Positions 1 through 7,011 of a stretch of DNA of 9,892 nt are shown piece by piece (position 1 is the first letter of the stretch; each line of letters opens with the position of its first letter). The position numbers and the translations under genes were made by a program. Origin of the DNA: Oscillospiraceae bacterium (GTDB lineage Bacteria; Bacillota; Clostridia; Oscillospirales; Ruminococcaceae); NCBI GenBank assembly GCA_009776345.1, contig WRLS01000076.1, positions 1-9,892 on the forward strand, read 5' to 3'. Below the pieces are notes generated by a model. The model did no database searches, had not been told where the DNA came from, and worked only from the letters and a program-made list of their open reading frames with translations.

Positions 1-19
1 CCCCCCCCCCCCCCCCCCC
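1..19. repeat. Poly-C homopolymer of at least 19 bases
   Basis: The window opens with 19 consecutive C, followed after a few bases by a second C-rich stretch (28-34). Read in the sortase frame it encodes prolines of the linker. It may be a true slippage-prone tract or a contig-end or sequencing artefact. Confidence 0.85.
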
Positions 20-638
20 GGCCCAAACCCCCCCGCCTGCCCCAAAGCAGGAGCCTGAACCGGAGCCGGAAATTGAAACGGAGCCTATTCGGGAGTATCC
101 TGTCGGCAGGTTCGGGCCGGACGAGCTGCGCCGCGAGTATATAAGCGGGGAAATGACCCTGCGTGTCCCGCGTATGGATTATGACGGCCCGGTTTTCTCC
201 TCCGAGCAGGATATTACGCAGGGCACGCCAACTTATCAGGGCGTCAGCGATAATGTGCTGGACCGGGGTCCGGGGCTGTTCGGGGCCGCGCAGCTTCCGG
301 GGCTGGGCAATGCCAACGTATCAATCGCGGCGCACAGGGACATCGTAGGGAGGGAGTTTTGGGATATAGACAAAATGCAGGAAGGCGACTATATTTATTT
401 AACATTCCGCGGCAGGGAGTATGTTTATCTATTTGAGGATTCATTTGTTACCCACGATAAGGACTGGGACCCTGTCCGCGTGAAGGAATATGGCGTGGTG
501 ACGCTGCAATCCTGCCACCCGATCTTTATCGCGTCCCACCGTATGTTTGTTGTAGGCAGGCTTGTTGCGGTGATTGACGATGAAGACAGCATAATTTTCG
601 GCGAGTATGACGAGTATGAGATGGATGCGGCGGCATAG
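3..638 (+). CDS. Sortase (class D/E-like), 5' end missing
   Basis: Cysteine transpeptidase that joins LPxTG-like sorting-signal proteins to the cell envelope, or links pilins. The frame is open from base 3, so the start and the expected N-terminal membrane anchor lie upstream. Of 211 visible residues, about 1-32 form a Pro/Glu-rich linker (PPPPPP near the start, then alternating EPEPEPE). The catalytic fold follows: His111 in SIAAHRD, Cys171 in TLQSCHP and Arg180 in IASHR, the sortase His-Cys-Arg triad in correct order and spacing. The CHP after the active Cys resembles class D/E enzymes more than class A or B; the exact class is inferred. An ATG at 153 is internal to the domain and is not the true start. 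nrdG begins 15 nt downstream and may be co-transcribed. No sortase substrate gene is visible. Confidence 0.9.
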   Translation, partial: PPPPPPAQTPPPAPKQEPEPEPEIETEPIREYPVGRFGPDELRREYISGEMTLRVPRMDYDGPVFSSEQDITQGTPTYQGVSDNVLDRGPGLFGAAQLPGLGNANVSIAAHRDIVGREFWDIDKMQEGDYIYLTFRGREYVYLFEDSFVTHDKDWDPVRVKEYGVVTLQSCHPIFIASHRMFVVGRLVAVIDDEDSIIFGEYDEYEMDAAA

Positions 639-653
639 AAGGGTGTGTGTACA

Positions 654-1151
654 ATGCGTTTGTTTGGGGTTGCAAAAGAGTCGGTCGTTGACGGTCCGGG
701 GCTTAGATTTGCGGTTTTTGTACAGGGCTGCCCGCTTAATTGCCCGGGCTGCCATAACCCTGAAAGCCGCGATTTTTCGGGCGGATACGAAGCCGATACC
801 GACGGGCTGCTCGAACAATTCGACAAAAATCCGCTGCTCAGGGGGCTTACGCTTTCAGGCGGCGAACCGTTCAGCCAAGCCGCCGCGCTAATCCCGCCGG
901 CAAAGGAAATAAAAAAGCGCGGCAAGGATATTTGGTGCTACAGCGGCTATGAATTCGAGGAGCTGCTGGAAATGGCAAAAAGCGATTCTAATATCCGCGG
1001 GCTGCTGGAATTGCTGGATGTGCTGGTGGACGGCCCTTTTATATTATCCCGGAAGGATATTTCCCTGCCTTACCGCGGCAGTAAAAACCAGCGGCTTCTG
1101 GATGTCCCGCGGTCATTAGAGGCAGCGGCGGCAGTGCTGTTTCAACTGTAA
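654..1151 (+). CDS. nrdG: Anaerobic ribonucleotide reductase activating protein (radical SAM)
   Basis: NrdG uses a [4Fe-4S] cluster and S-adenosylmethionine to install the glycyl radical on class III ribonucleotide reductase NrdD, allowing anaerobic dNTP synthesis. The 165-residue product has the usual family length. Cys26, Cys30 and Cys33 (CPLNCPGC) form the CX3CX2C cluster motif, preceded by DGPGLRFAVFVQG, which is typical of NrdG. SGGEP at 68-72 is the SAM-binding motif, and the C-terminal RGSKNQRLLDV block is the family signature. I chose the ATG at 654 because AGAAGGG at 637-643 lies about 10 nt upstream; an in-frame GTG at 645 would sit almost on that ribosome site. The gene lies 15 nt after the sortase stop. 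The usual neighbour nrdD is not in the window, so its partner must be encoded elsewhere. Confidence 0.93.
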   Translation: MRLFGVAKESVVDGPGLRFAVFVQGCPLNCPGCHNPESRDFSGGYEADTDGLLEQFDKNPLLRGLTLSGGEPFSQAAALIPPAKEIKKRGKDIWCYSGYEFEELLEMAKSDSNIRGLLELLDVLVDGPFILSRKDISLPYRGSKNQRLLDVPRSLEAAAAVLFQL

Positions 1152-1202
1152 CCATTGTGCAATATCTACAAAATCAATATATCTTTGCGTACATATTTTC
1201 TA

Positions 1203-1231
1203 TCGACATTTAGGCTCAAATATGATAAAAT
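1203..1231 (+). promoter_or_regulatory. Promoter of tRNA-Val
   Basis: TCGACA at 1203-1208 (one mismatch to TTGACA) and TAAAAT at 1226-1231 (one mismatch to TATAAT) are separated by 17 nt. Transcription would start near 1238, just before the tRNA. The surrounding 92-nt gap after nrdG is AT-rich and holds nothing else I recognise. Confidence 0.6.
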
Positions 1232-1243
1232 GATTGTGTGTCC

Positions 1244-1317
1244 GGGGACGTAGCTCAGCCGGTCAGAGCGCACGGTTCACATCCGTGAGGTCGTGGGTTC
1301 GAGCCCCTCCGTCCCCA
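1244..1317 (+). tRNA. tRNA-Val, anticodon CAC
   Basis: A 74-nt cloverleaf. The acceptor GGGGACG pairs with CGTCCCC (1310-1316) and the discriminator is A1317. The D arm is GCTC/GAGC, the anticodon stem is CACGG/CCGTG, and the loop TTCACAT gives anticodon CAC, which reads GTG (valine). The T loop is TTCGAGC. The T stem GTGGG/CCCTC contains one T-T mismatch (second pair from the outside). CCA is not encoded: ATCC follows the acceptor, so CCA must be added by tRNA nucleotidyltransferase. Confidence 0.93.
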
Positions 1318-1320
1318 TCC

Positions 1321-1350
1321 AAGCCCCCATAATTATGGGGGCTTGTTTGC
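1321..1350 (+). terminator. Hairpin after tRNA-Val, probable weak terminator
   Basis: A perfect 10-bp stem (AAGCCCCCAT / ATGGGGGCTT) with an AATT loop at 1321-1344. The following bases are only GTTTGC, a poor U tract, so termination may be incomplete. It lies 3 nt after the tRNA and 20 nt before tag, whose ribosome site follows at 1354-1359. Confidence 0.6.
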
Positions 1351-1364
1351 AAAAGGGGGCGCTT

Positions 1365-1937
1365 ATGCCAAATGAAAAAAGCCGCTGCCCATGGGCGGAC
1401 GGCGACGAAAGAATGGCGAAATATCACGATGAAGTCTGGGGCAAGGCGGAGCATGACGATCAAAAGCTGTTCGCCAAGCTTTGCCTTGACCTTATGCAGG
1501 CGGGCTTGATGTGGCGGACAATCCTGCATAAACAGGAGAGCTTCCACGAGGCGTTTGACGGCTTTCACATCGAAACCGTCGCCGGGTATGGCGAAGCTAA
1601 ATTTGAAGAGCTTATGCAAAATTCGGGGATCGTGCGCAACAGGCTGAAAATCCGCGCAGTCATCAACAATGCCGCCCGCGTCATGGAAATCCAAAAGGAA
1701 TTCGGCAGCTTTAATGCATACATATGGGGCTTCACAAACGGTAAAACAATAAAGAATTCTTGGGAAAGCATTGCTGAAACCCCGACATCCACACCGCTTA
1801 GCGATGCCGTCAGCAAGGACTTGAAAAAGCGCGGCTTCAGGTTTGTCGGCACAACCATCATTTATGCGTTCCTTCAAGCGGTCGGGGTGGTGAACGATCA
1901 CCTTACGAGCTGTTTTTGTTATGGAAAAGAAGGTTAG
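1365..1937 (+). CDS. tag: DNA-3-methyladenine glycosylase I
   Basis: Base-excision repair enzyme that removes 3-methyladenine from alkylated DNA. The 190-residue product matches E. coli Tag along its length. The zinc ligands are all present: Cys8 (RCPW), His21 (AKYHDEVWG), His179 and Cys183 (VNDHLTSCFCY). The base-stacking Trp50 lies in QAGLMW, and the conserved block PTSTPLSDAVSKDLKKRGFRFVGTTIIYAFLQA is intact. One oddity is Asp42 (CLDLMQAG) where E. coli Tag has Glu38 (CLEGQQAG), a residue of the lesion-binding pocket. The ATG at 1365 has AGGGGG 5 nt upstream; an upstream in-frame ATG at 1293 lies inside the tRNA and is rejected. The TAG stop overlaps the TAA of the opposing aminotransferase gene by 4 nt. 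No separate promoter is visible between the tRNA and this gene. Confidence 0.93.
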   Translation: MPNEKSRCPWADGDERMAKYHDEVWGKAEHDDQKLFAKLCLDLMQAGLMWRTILHKQESFHEAFDGFHIETVAGYGEAKFEELMQNSGIVRNRLKIRAVINNAARVMEIQKEFGSFNAYIWGFTNGKTIKNSWESIAETPTSTPLSDAVSKDLKKRGFRFVGTTIIYAFLQAVGVVNDHLTSCFCYGKEG

Positions 1938-3115
1938 GCCCGTAGCGACCCCGTAAACTTTTCTATGCGTTCTACGGCTATCTTTATATTCTCAAGTGAG
2001 GTTGCGTATGACAGGCGGATATGCCCTTCCCCGTACTTGCCGAAGGATGTCCCCCATGAAGCCGCAACACCGGCTTCCTCTAAGAGCCGCGCGGCGAAAT
2101 CCGCGCTTGTCATGCCAAAGGCGGAAATATCGGGGAAAACATAGAACGCCCCCTTTGGCTGGCGGCAGGAGATTCCGCTGATGGAGTTCAGCGCATCAAC
2201 CAGATAATCCCTGCGCTCACGGAACGCGTCGCGCATTTCGTCCACAGCATCCTGCGGCCCTTCGAGCGCTTCTATTGCGGCAATCTGCGTAAACGCCGCG
2301 GTGCAGGAGTTGGAGTTTACCATCAGCAGCTCCATTTGCCCGGCAAGCTCAGGGTGCATGATGCCGTAGCCCAACCGCCAGCCGGTCATGGCGTAGGTTT
2401 TCGACAGGCCGTCCATGATGATTGTCCTGTCCTTAAACCCGGGGACCGACGCGATTGAGCGCGCCGTGCCTTCAAAAACCAGGCGGTCATATATCTCATC
2501 TGACAGGATGAAGATATCCGGCCTGTCTTTTAATATCTCCGCCATAGCAAGGATATCGCCTTCGGTGAATACGCCGCCGGTGGGGTTCGACGGGCTGTTT
2601 ACCAGCACCAGCTTTGTTTTCGGTGTAATCAGCTTTGCGAACCCCTCTTTGTCGAGCCTGAAATCACTGCTTGCCGAAAGCTTCATCGGCACGGGGACGC
2701 CCCCTGCGAACCGTATGCAGGATTCATAAATCGGGAAGCCGGGGTTGGGGCAGATTACCTCATCCCCCGGGTTTATCAGCATCATCATCGTGAAAAAGAT
2801 TACCGGCTTTGCCCCCGGGACAATCACAACTTCCTCCGGTTTTGCGTCCACGCCCTTGTACCGCGCGGCGTATTCGGCTATCGCCAGTCGCGCCTCCGGG
2901 TAACCGGGCGTGGGGGAATAGCCTGTATATCCGCTGTTCATGGCGCGGTGTGCCGCATCGATGATATTTTGCGGCGTCTTAAAATCGGGCTGGCCTATCT
3001 CCATATGGATTATATTCCGCCCGCGCGCCTCCAGCGCCCTTGCCTTCGCCAAAACCGCAAAGGCCGATTCAGAGCTTAAAAGCCCCATCCGCTCCGCCGC
3101 CGCGTTTTCATACAT
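1934..3115 (-). CDS. Class I PLP-dependent aminotransferase (aspartate/aromatic type)
   Basis: Fold-type I aminotransferase that moves amino groups between an amino acid and a 2-oxo acid, probably with aspartate or an aromatic amino acid as donor; specificity cannot be read from sequence. The 393-residue cytosolic protein has normal family length. Visible features are GQPDF (41-45), the substrate-domain motif PSNPTGG with Asn177, LSDEIYD with the PLP-ring Asp206, Lys239 as Schiff-base lysine in GLSKTYAMTGWRLGYG with the phosphate-binding Arg247, and Arg367 (HIRLSYA), the usual alpha-carboxylate arginine. This matches the Bacillus-type AspB (I-gamma) subgroup. The start has AAGGGG about 9 nt upstream. 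It begins 16 nt after the ADP-ribosylglycohydrolase-like gene with no terminator between, so it is inferred to be the last gene of the M-box-controlled unit. Confidence 0.92.
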   Translation of the reverse strand: MYENAAAERMGLLSSESAFAVLAKARALEARGRNIIHMEIGQPDFKTPQNIIDAAHRAMNSGYTGYSPTPGYPEARLAIAEYAARYKGVDAKPEEVVIVPGAKPVIFFTMMMLINPGDEVICPNPGFPIYESCIRFAGGVPVPMKLSASSDFRLDKEGFAKLITPKTKLVLVNSPSNPTGGVFTEGDILAMAEILKDRPDIFILSDEIYDRLVFEGTARSIASVPGFKDRTIIMDGLSKTYAMTGWRLGYGIMHPELAGQMELLMVNSNSCTAAFTQIAAIEALEGPQDAVDEMRDAFRERRDYLVDALNSISGISCRQPKGAFYVFPDISAFGMTSADFAARLLEEAGVAASWGTSFGKYGEGHIRLSYATSLENIKIAVERIEKFTGSLRA

Positions 3116-3131
3116 TTGCCCATCCCCTTTT

Positions 3132-5279
3132 TTAAAACTGCTTTACCCTCAAATCCGCATAATGGCAGCGGCTGCCGTCATGTATGGACACGCCTATCGC
3201 GCCGCCCAAATACGGGCTGTCCGCATCTATATACCGCAGAAGCTCCCTGTCCCCGTCAAACACCGCAAGCTCATCGCCGCGCGCCTGTACGGTCAGCCTG
3301 TAGCTGCCACCGTTTTCCCACGGGTAATTTGTCCGGCACAGCGCACGGTAGCCGTTTTCGTTTTTCATAAGAATAAGCTTTCCGTCCCCCGCCAGCACAA
3401 CAGCGTAGGAGCGGACAGCACCCTGCACCCGAAAATTCATCCCATGCCACTGCCCGAGCTTCGGTTTTATCGTCGCGGTGAAGCTGTAATCGCGGAAATT
3501 TACGTCACCTGTATAGGCTTCCCCGAAGTCCGCACAGCTTCCGTTTAGGATACCGCCCTCAAGATACCATATGCCCTTCAGCCATGTGAATTGGCTGACT
3601 TCTTTGTGGAGGTTGTGCCATACATCCATATGCTCCTTTGAAAAATCTATGCCGTAATCAGGCCCGCCGGAAAAACCAAAATCGTCAATCCAGGCACACA
3701 GCGGGCCGCTTCCGCCCGCCGCTTGGCGGAAAATCACACCTGCTTGGCGGATACACGCGCCGTCCATTGGCGGGATGGAAAGCGAAAGCGCGGTAAAGCC
3801 CTCACCGATTTCCGTTACATCACCTTCGATTAGCTCGCCGGAGTTTGAATCAAGCACGTAAACGCTTGCCCGCAAACCTTGGCTGACCGACGTATCGCAG
3901 CATACACGGCAGGATACTGTCTGCCCGGGATAGAGAATCGGCGAATAGCCCGGGTCGTAGCGGCTGTCGGAAAAATCGTTTGATTCATAGTATGTGCGGT
4001 GGAAAACGCGTACACCGCCCCCGCCGCGCGGGAAACGCGGCGCGACAATTTTCAGCGACCTTTTGCCTGTAGCCGCGCGTTCATCACTGCCCGAAATACG
4101 GCAATCAATCTCCCCGCCGGACTGCGTCAGCGCCATAAATGCGTGCGTAGACCCGGGAAGCTCAAAGTGGAACCTTGCCGCCTTGCCGCCGATAATATCG
4201 GCTGTTTCCTTCGGCGGCTTCTCCCCTGCCAGCTTATAGCCTAACCCCGCTATGTATGCGGCATTGGCTGGGATATCCATAATATTCATGGAACCCATCA
4301 CGCTTGACGCGGCGAGAAAATCATTTATCGGCGCGCGCCAGCGGTTATAATCAATCCCATCAAGCCCAACAAGCACGCCCATAACCGTCCCGACATTCGC
4401 AACATTGCAGTCGGTATCCCATCCGCACATATTGCAGATGTTCAGCGCGTTGTCAAAGCTGTCCGACCCGTACAGCAAAGACAGGATGATCACGGCGGAA
4501 TTCGGGATTATGTGGCAGTTGCCGGGGTATTTATCGTAGCCGAAATTATCGCGGACATAACGAAACGCCTCTTCCCAATCGCATGGGCTTTTCTTCCAAA
4601 AGGCGATTACGGCATCCGCCATGCGTCGGTATTCGCAGTCCCCGGGGATGACGGAAAGCCCCGCCGCGATGATTTTTTCCATATTTGTTTGTGTAAAAGC
4701 GGCGGCGATACAGGCGGCGATGAACTGCCCGCCGTAAATGCCGTTGCCGCCGTGGGACACGCTTGCCATCTTACCCGCATACTCGGCGGCGAGTTTTGGG
4801 TTGCCCGGGGCAATGAGCCCCCACACATCTATAAAAATCTGCCCGCCGATCTGCTCGGCGACTTCCTCGCCGTTTTGCTCCACGCTGCCGCTTCTCGGCG
4901 CGGGTATGCCGCTGCGCAGGTTTAGATAAGCGGTATGCTCCGTGGATTTACCGTAGCCGCCCCACCAGTAGAAGCCATGCTCATACGGCGCGTAATTCAG
5001 CCATGTCAGGCCCATCTGCTCCACCGTGGCGTCAAGTCCGTAATCGTCAATGGCGCGCAGGAAGAACATAGGGCCGTTGGTATCGTCGTCAGCGGCGAAG
5101 GTTTTGTAGGCCGAAACATATCCGTCCAATTTGCCGTAGGTTTTTCGGATGCGCTCATACATCCAGCCTTCAATCGGCGCGCCGTAGCGCACGCCGATAA
5201 TCTTGCCCAGCCACCCTGCGTAGACGCGTTCTAAATAATCACATTGGATTTGCGCGGTACGCGATTTTTCGTTTTGCAC
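3132..5279 (-). CDS. ADP-ribosylglycohydrolase-family protein with C-terminal beta-sandwich extension
   Basis: Residues about 14-350 match the DraG/ARH family, all-alpha di-metal (Mg2+) enzymes that cleave ADP-ribose from proteins, nucleic acids or small molecules. Visible signatures are YAGWLGKIIGVRYGAPIEG (20-38), the first metal-site motif DDDT (64-67), and GWDTDCNVANVGTVMG (286-301) with the second-site aspartates 288 and 290. The extension (about 365-715) looks beta-rich: 368-540 reads as a jelly-roll-like domain, and 590-715 (RDYSFTATIKP, GMNFRVQG, YRLTVQARGDELAVFDG) resembles LamG/DUF1080-type concanavalin folds. I see no signal peptide or membrane segment. The 715-aa start is GTG at 5279, with GGGGGA 6 nt upstream and 11 nt after mgtE. 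An upstream ATG at 5579 would bury 100 non-homologous residues in mgtE. Substrate unknown; the extension suggests a glycan or glycoconjugate (inference). Confidence 0.85.
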   Translation of the reverse strand: MQNEKSRTAQIQCDYLERVYAGWLGKIIGVRYGAPIEGWMYERIRKTYGKLDGYVSAYKTFAADDDTNGPMFFLRAIDDYGLDATVEQMGLTWLNYAPYEHGFYWWGGYGKSTEHTAYLNLRSGIPAPRSGSVEQNGEEVAEQIGGQIFIDVWGLIAPGNPKLAAEYAGKMASVSHGGNGIYGGQFIAACIAAAFTQTNMEKIIAAGLSVIPGDCEYRRMADAVIAFWKKSPCDWEEAFRYVRDNFGYDKYPGNCHIIPNSAVIILSLLYGSDSFDNALNICNMCGWDTDCNVANVGTVMGVLVGLDGIDYNRWRAPINDFLAASSVMGSMNIMDIPANAAYIAGLGYKLAGEKPPKETADIIGGKAARFHFELPGSTHAFMALTQSGGEIDCRISGSDERAATGKRSLKIVAPRFPRGGGGVRVFHRTYYESNDFSDSRYDPGYSPILYPGQTVSCRVCCDTSVSQGLRASVYVLDSNSGELIEGDVTEIGEGFTALSLSIPPMDGACIRQAGVIFRQAAGGSGPLCAWIDDFGFSGGPDYGIDFSKEHMDVWHNLHKEVSQFTWLKGIWYLEGGILNGSCADFGEAYTGDVNFRDYSFTATIKPKLGQWHGMNFRVQGAVRSYAVVLAGDGKLILMKNENGYRALCRTNYPWENGGSYRLTVQARGDELAVFDGDRELLRYIDADSPYLGGAIGVSIHDGSRCHYADLRVKQF

Positions 5280-5290
5280 TACTATTCCCC

Positions 5291-6631
5291 CTATATTCTC
5301 AATATCGCCCTTGCGATCCAAAAATACAAAATCAAAGCCGATGCGTCTGCGATGGTTGTGATTATCGGCGCCGCCATTACAGTAGGGTCGATTTTTATCT
5401 TTTTCGCCAAAATCGGGAGAAGACAGCCGCAGGCTTTTGCGATAACCACGGTGACAATCACTGTCAGCGTGATTGTAAGCGAGAGCAGCGGGTTTTGCCC
5501 GTTCATCAGATACACACGGACAAGATTTACAACACCCAGGGCAAGGCCGCATAAAACACCGACGCGTATCTCCCGCCACAAAACCTTGAGGACATCGCGT
5601 ATTTGAATTTCCCCGACAGCCATGCCGCGTATTATCAGCGTGGAGGTCTGCGCGCCCGCGTTTCCGGCGGTATCCATTAGCATGGGCACAAAAAACATAA
5701 GCGCGGGCAGGACAGTCAGCGCGTGTTCAAAGCTTTCCAGGATTGCGCCCGTAATGGTCGCGGAGAGCATAAGCACCAACAGCCACGGGATGCGGTTTTT
5801 GGATAGCGTCACCACGCTTGTCTTCAAATAAGGCTCCTCGGAGGGGTTCAGCGCCGCCATACGCTCGAAGTCCTCGGTGGCCTCTTCTTCGATGACCTGC
5901 ACAACGTCGTCGAATGTTACGATCCCAACCAGCCGCTGTTCCTTATCGACAATCGGCATGGAAATAAGCCCGTACCGGCTGAACTTGTCCGCAACGGCTT
6001 CCTGGTCATCGGTGGTATAGCCGAACACCAGGTTAGTGTTCATAATATCGCCGATGCGGTCCTCAGGGTTCGAGAGCATCAGCTTTTTGGCGGACACAAC
6101 GCCCAAAAGCGTGCGGTCGTAGCGGATAACGTAGCAGGTGTAGATCGTTTCCTTGTCCACGCCTATGCTGCGGATATATTTAAACGCCTCGCTTACCGTA
6201 GTGTTTTCTTTTAAGTCAACAAACTCCGTGGTCATAATTGTGCCGGCGGAGTCGTCGGGGTATTGCAGGAGGTGGTTGATGATCTTGCGCTTGTCCTCAC
6301 TGACCGCGCGCAGTACGCGTGTTACGACATTTGCGGGCATTTCCTCGATGAAGTCCACGGCGTCGTCGGCGAAAAGCTCCTCTACAATCTTCCCGATTTC
6401 CGCGTCAGTCAGCGCTTCCACGATCACCTGTTGCTTATCCGGTTCTATATACGCAAAGACATCGGCCGCCATATCCTTGTGGAGCAGCCTGAATAACTGC
6501 ACAGCTTTTTCGCGGCTGAGCTGCTCGAAGGAATCGGCGATATCAACAATATTCATCTTCGAAGTGATCACCTGCAGCCTTGTGCGGTTGATTGGGTTTT
6601 CGTCCATCAGCTCTAAAATGATTTCAATCAT
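5291..6631 (-). CDS. mgtE: Magnesium transporter MgtE
   Basis: Mg2+-selective channel/transporter of the inner membrane, closed when its cytosolic domain binds Mg2+. The 446-residue product has normal length and complete order: N-terminal helical superhelix domain (1-125, with PDDSAGTIMT at 125-133), two CBS domains (about 135-190 and 195-252, including GLISMPIVD and LVGIVTFDDV), a plug-helix region (about 250-278), then five predicted membrane helices from 282 to 444. LMDTAGNAGAQTSTLIIRG (318-336) and TTIADASALILYF (425-437) are family signatures; Asp429 corresponds to the pore-lining aspartate known from Thermus MgtE. The ATG at 6631 has AGGGGG about 8 nt upstream. It is the first gene after the M-box and its terminator, so its expression should rise when Mg2+ is low. 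Confidence 0.96.
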   Translation of the reverse strand: MIEIILELMDENPINRTRLQVITSKMNIVDIADSFEQLSREKAVQLFRLLHKDMAADVFAYIEPDKQQVIVEALTDAEIGKIVEELFADDAVDFIEEMPANVVTRVLRAVSEDKRKIINHLLQYPDDSAGTIMTTEFVDLKENTTVSEAFKYIRSIGVDKETIYTCYVIRYDRTLLGVVSAKKLMLSNPEDRIGDIMNTNLVFGYTTDDQEAVADKFSRYGLISMPIVDKEQRLVGIVTFDDVVQVIEEEATEDFERMAALNPSEEPYLKTSVVTLSKNRIPWLLVLMLSATITGAILESFEHALTVLPALMFFVPMLMDTAGNAGAQTSTLIIRGMAVGEIQIRDVLKVLWREIRVGVLCGLALGVVNLVRVYLMNGQNPLLSLTITLTVIVTVVIAKACGCLLPILAKKIKIDPTVMAAPIITTIADASALILYFWIARAILRI

Positions 6632-6652
6632 GACTTGACCCCCTAACTACTT

Positions 6653-6692
6653 AAAATATCAAAAATCCCCTGCCATTGTGATGACAAGGGAT
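6653..6692 (-). terminator. M-box expression-platform terminator
   Basis: On the minus strand a 12-bp stem (including G-T pairs), ATCCCTTGTCAT / ATGGCAGGGGAT with a CACA loop, is followed by TTTTT and a second T-rich run (6653-6665). The left arm contains TTGTCATC (plus-strand 6680-6687), an 8-bp exact complement of GATGACAA in the 3' strand of riboswitch helix P1 (plus-strand 6734-6741). P1 or terminator formation therefore competes with an antiterminator. Confidence 0.85.
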
Positions 6693-6730
6693 ATATCTTT
6701 ACATCAGATATAACGCCATATACAAAGCGC

Positions 6731-6908
6731 CCATTGTCATCGTTCAAGCTTTAGCTTCACAGGGCAGGCGGATCATTGACCCGCGATGAAGCTGCGTTAT
6801 TCCACGCCTTGGTTTCGACATGGAATGTTAACCTGCTAATCGTGTCTCCACGACTTTGCGGCAGCAGCCCGTATCCCTTGTGGTAGCCTCGCCTACCGAA
6901 ACATTTGG
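6731..6908 (-). promoter_or_regulatory. M-box (ykoK leader) Mg2+ riboswitch aptamer
   Basis: Read on the minus strand, the 178-nt leader has the M-box conserved blocks in order: GGTAGGCGAGGCTACC (6897-6882), GCTGCTGCC (6868-6860), ACGCAGCT, and a 3' end GCTAAAGCTTGAACGATG (6755-6738). Closing helix P1 can form between CCAAATGTTTCG and CGATGACAATGG. Mg2+ binding compacts this aptamer and stabilises P1, which leaves the downstream terminator free to form; without Mg2+ the P1 3' strand can pair with the terminator's left arm instead. This predicts an OFF switch at high Mg2+, which fits the mgtE gene below it. Identification is from recalled family motifs, not a covariance search. Confidence 0.88.
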
Positions 6909-6921
6909 TAAAACCTTCATT

Positions 6922-6950
6922 AGTATATGCCTGTCCCCTGTTTTTGTCAA
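6922..6950 (-). promoter_or_regulatory. Promoter of the M-box/mgtE operon
   Basis: On the minus strand TTGACA (6950-6945, full consensus) and TATACT (6927-6922) are separated by exactly 17 nt. The start would fall near 6915, a few bases before the M-box aptamer. It diverges from the tRNA-Gly promoter. Confidence 0.85.
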
Positions 6951-6970
6951 CCCCTTTTTTTAATTTTAGC

Positions 6971-6999
6971 TTTACATCGGATAAACATTATGATATAAT
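6971..6999 (+). promoter_or_regulatory. Promoter of tRNA-Gly
   Basis: TTTACA at 6971-6976 and a consensus TATAAT at 6994-6999 with a 17-nt spacer. The start would be near 7006, about 6 nt before the tRNA. It lies about 20 bp from the divergent M-box promoter. Confidence 0.8.
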
Positions 7000-7011
7000 A
7001 TGTCATGTAAT

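Noticed and set aside
645..653. GTG start for nrdG at 645
   Set aside because: The ribosome site would be only 1 nt away; the ATG at 654 has normal spacing.
1293..1364. Upstream start for tag at an in-frame ATG
   Set aside because: It lies inside tRNA-Val and adds 24 residues that Tag proteins lack.
5280..5579. 100-residue N-terminal extension of the ADP-ribosylglycohydrolase-like protein from an ATG at 5579
   Set aside because: The extension lies inside mgtE in another frame and shows no domain. The GTG at 5279 has a good ribosome site and begins just before the conserved domain.
6661..6908. Possible tmRNA or other structured RNA
   Set aside because: The conserved blocks, P1 pairing and downstream terminator/antiterminator match an M-box riboswitch on the minus strand ahead of a magnesium transporter; no tmRNA acceptor or tag frame is present.
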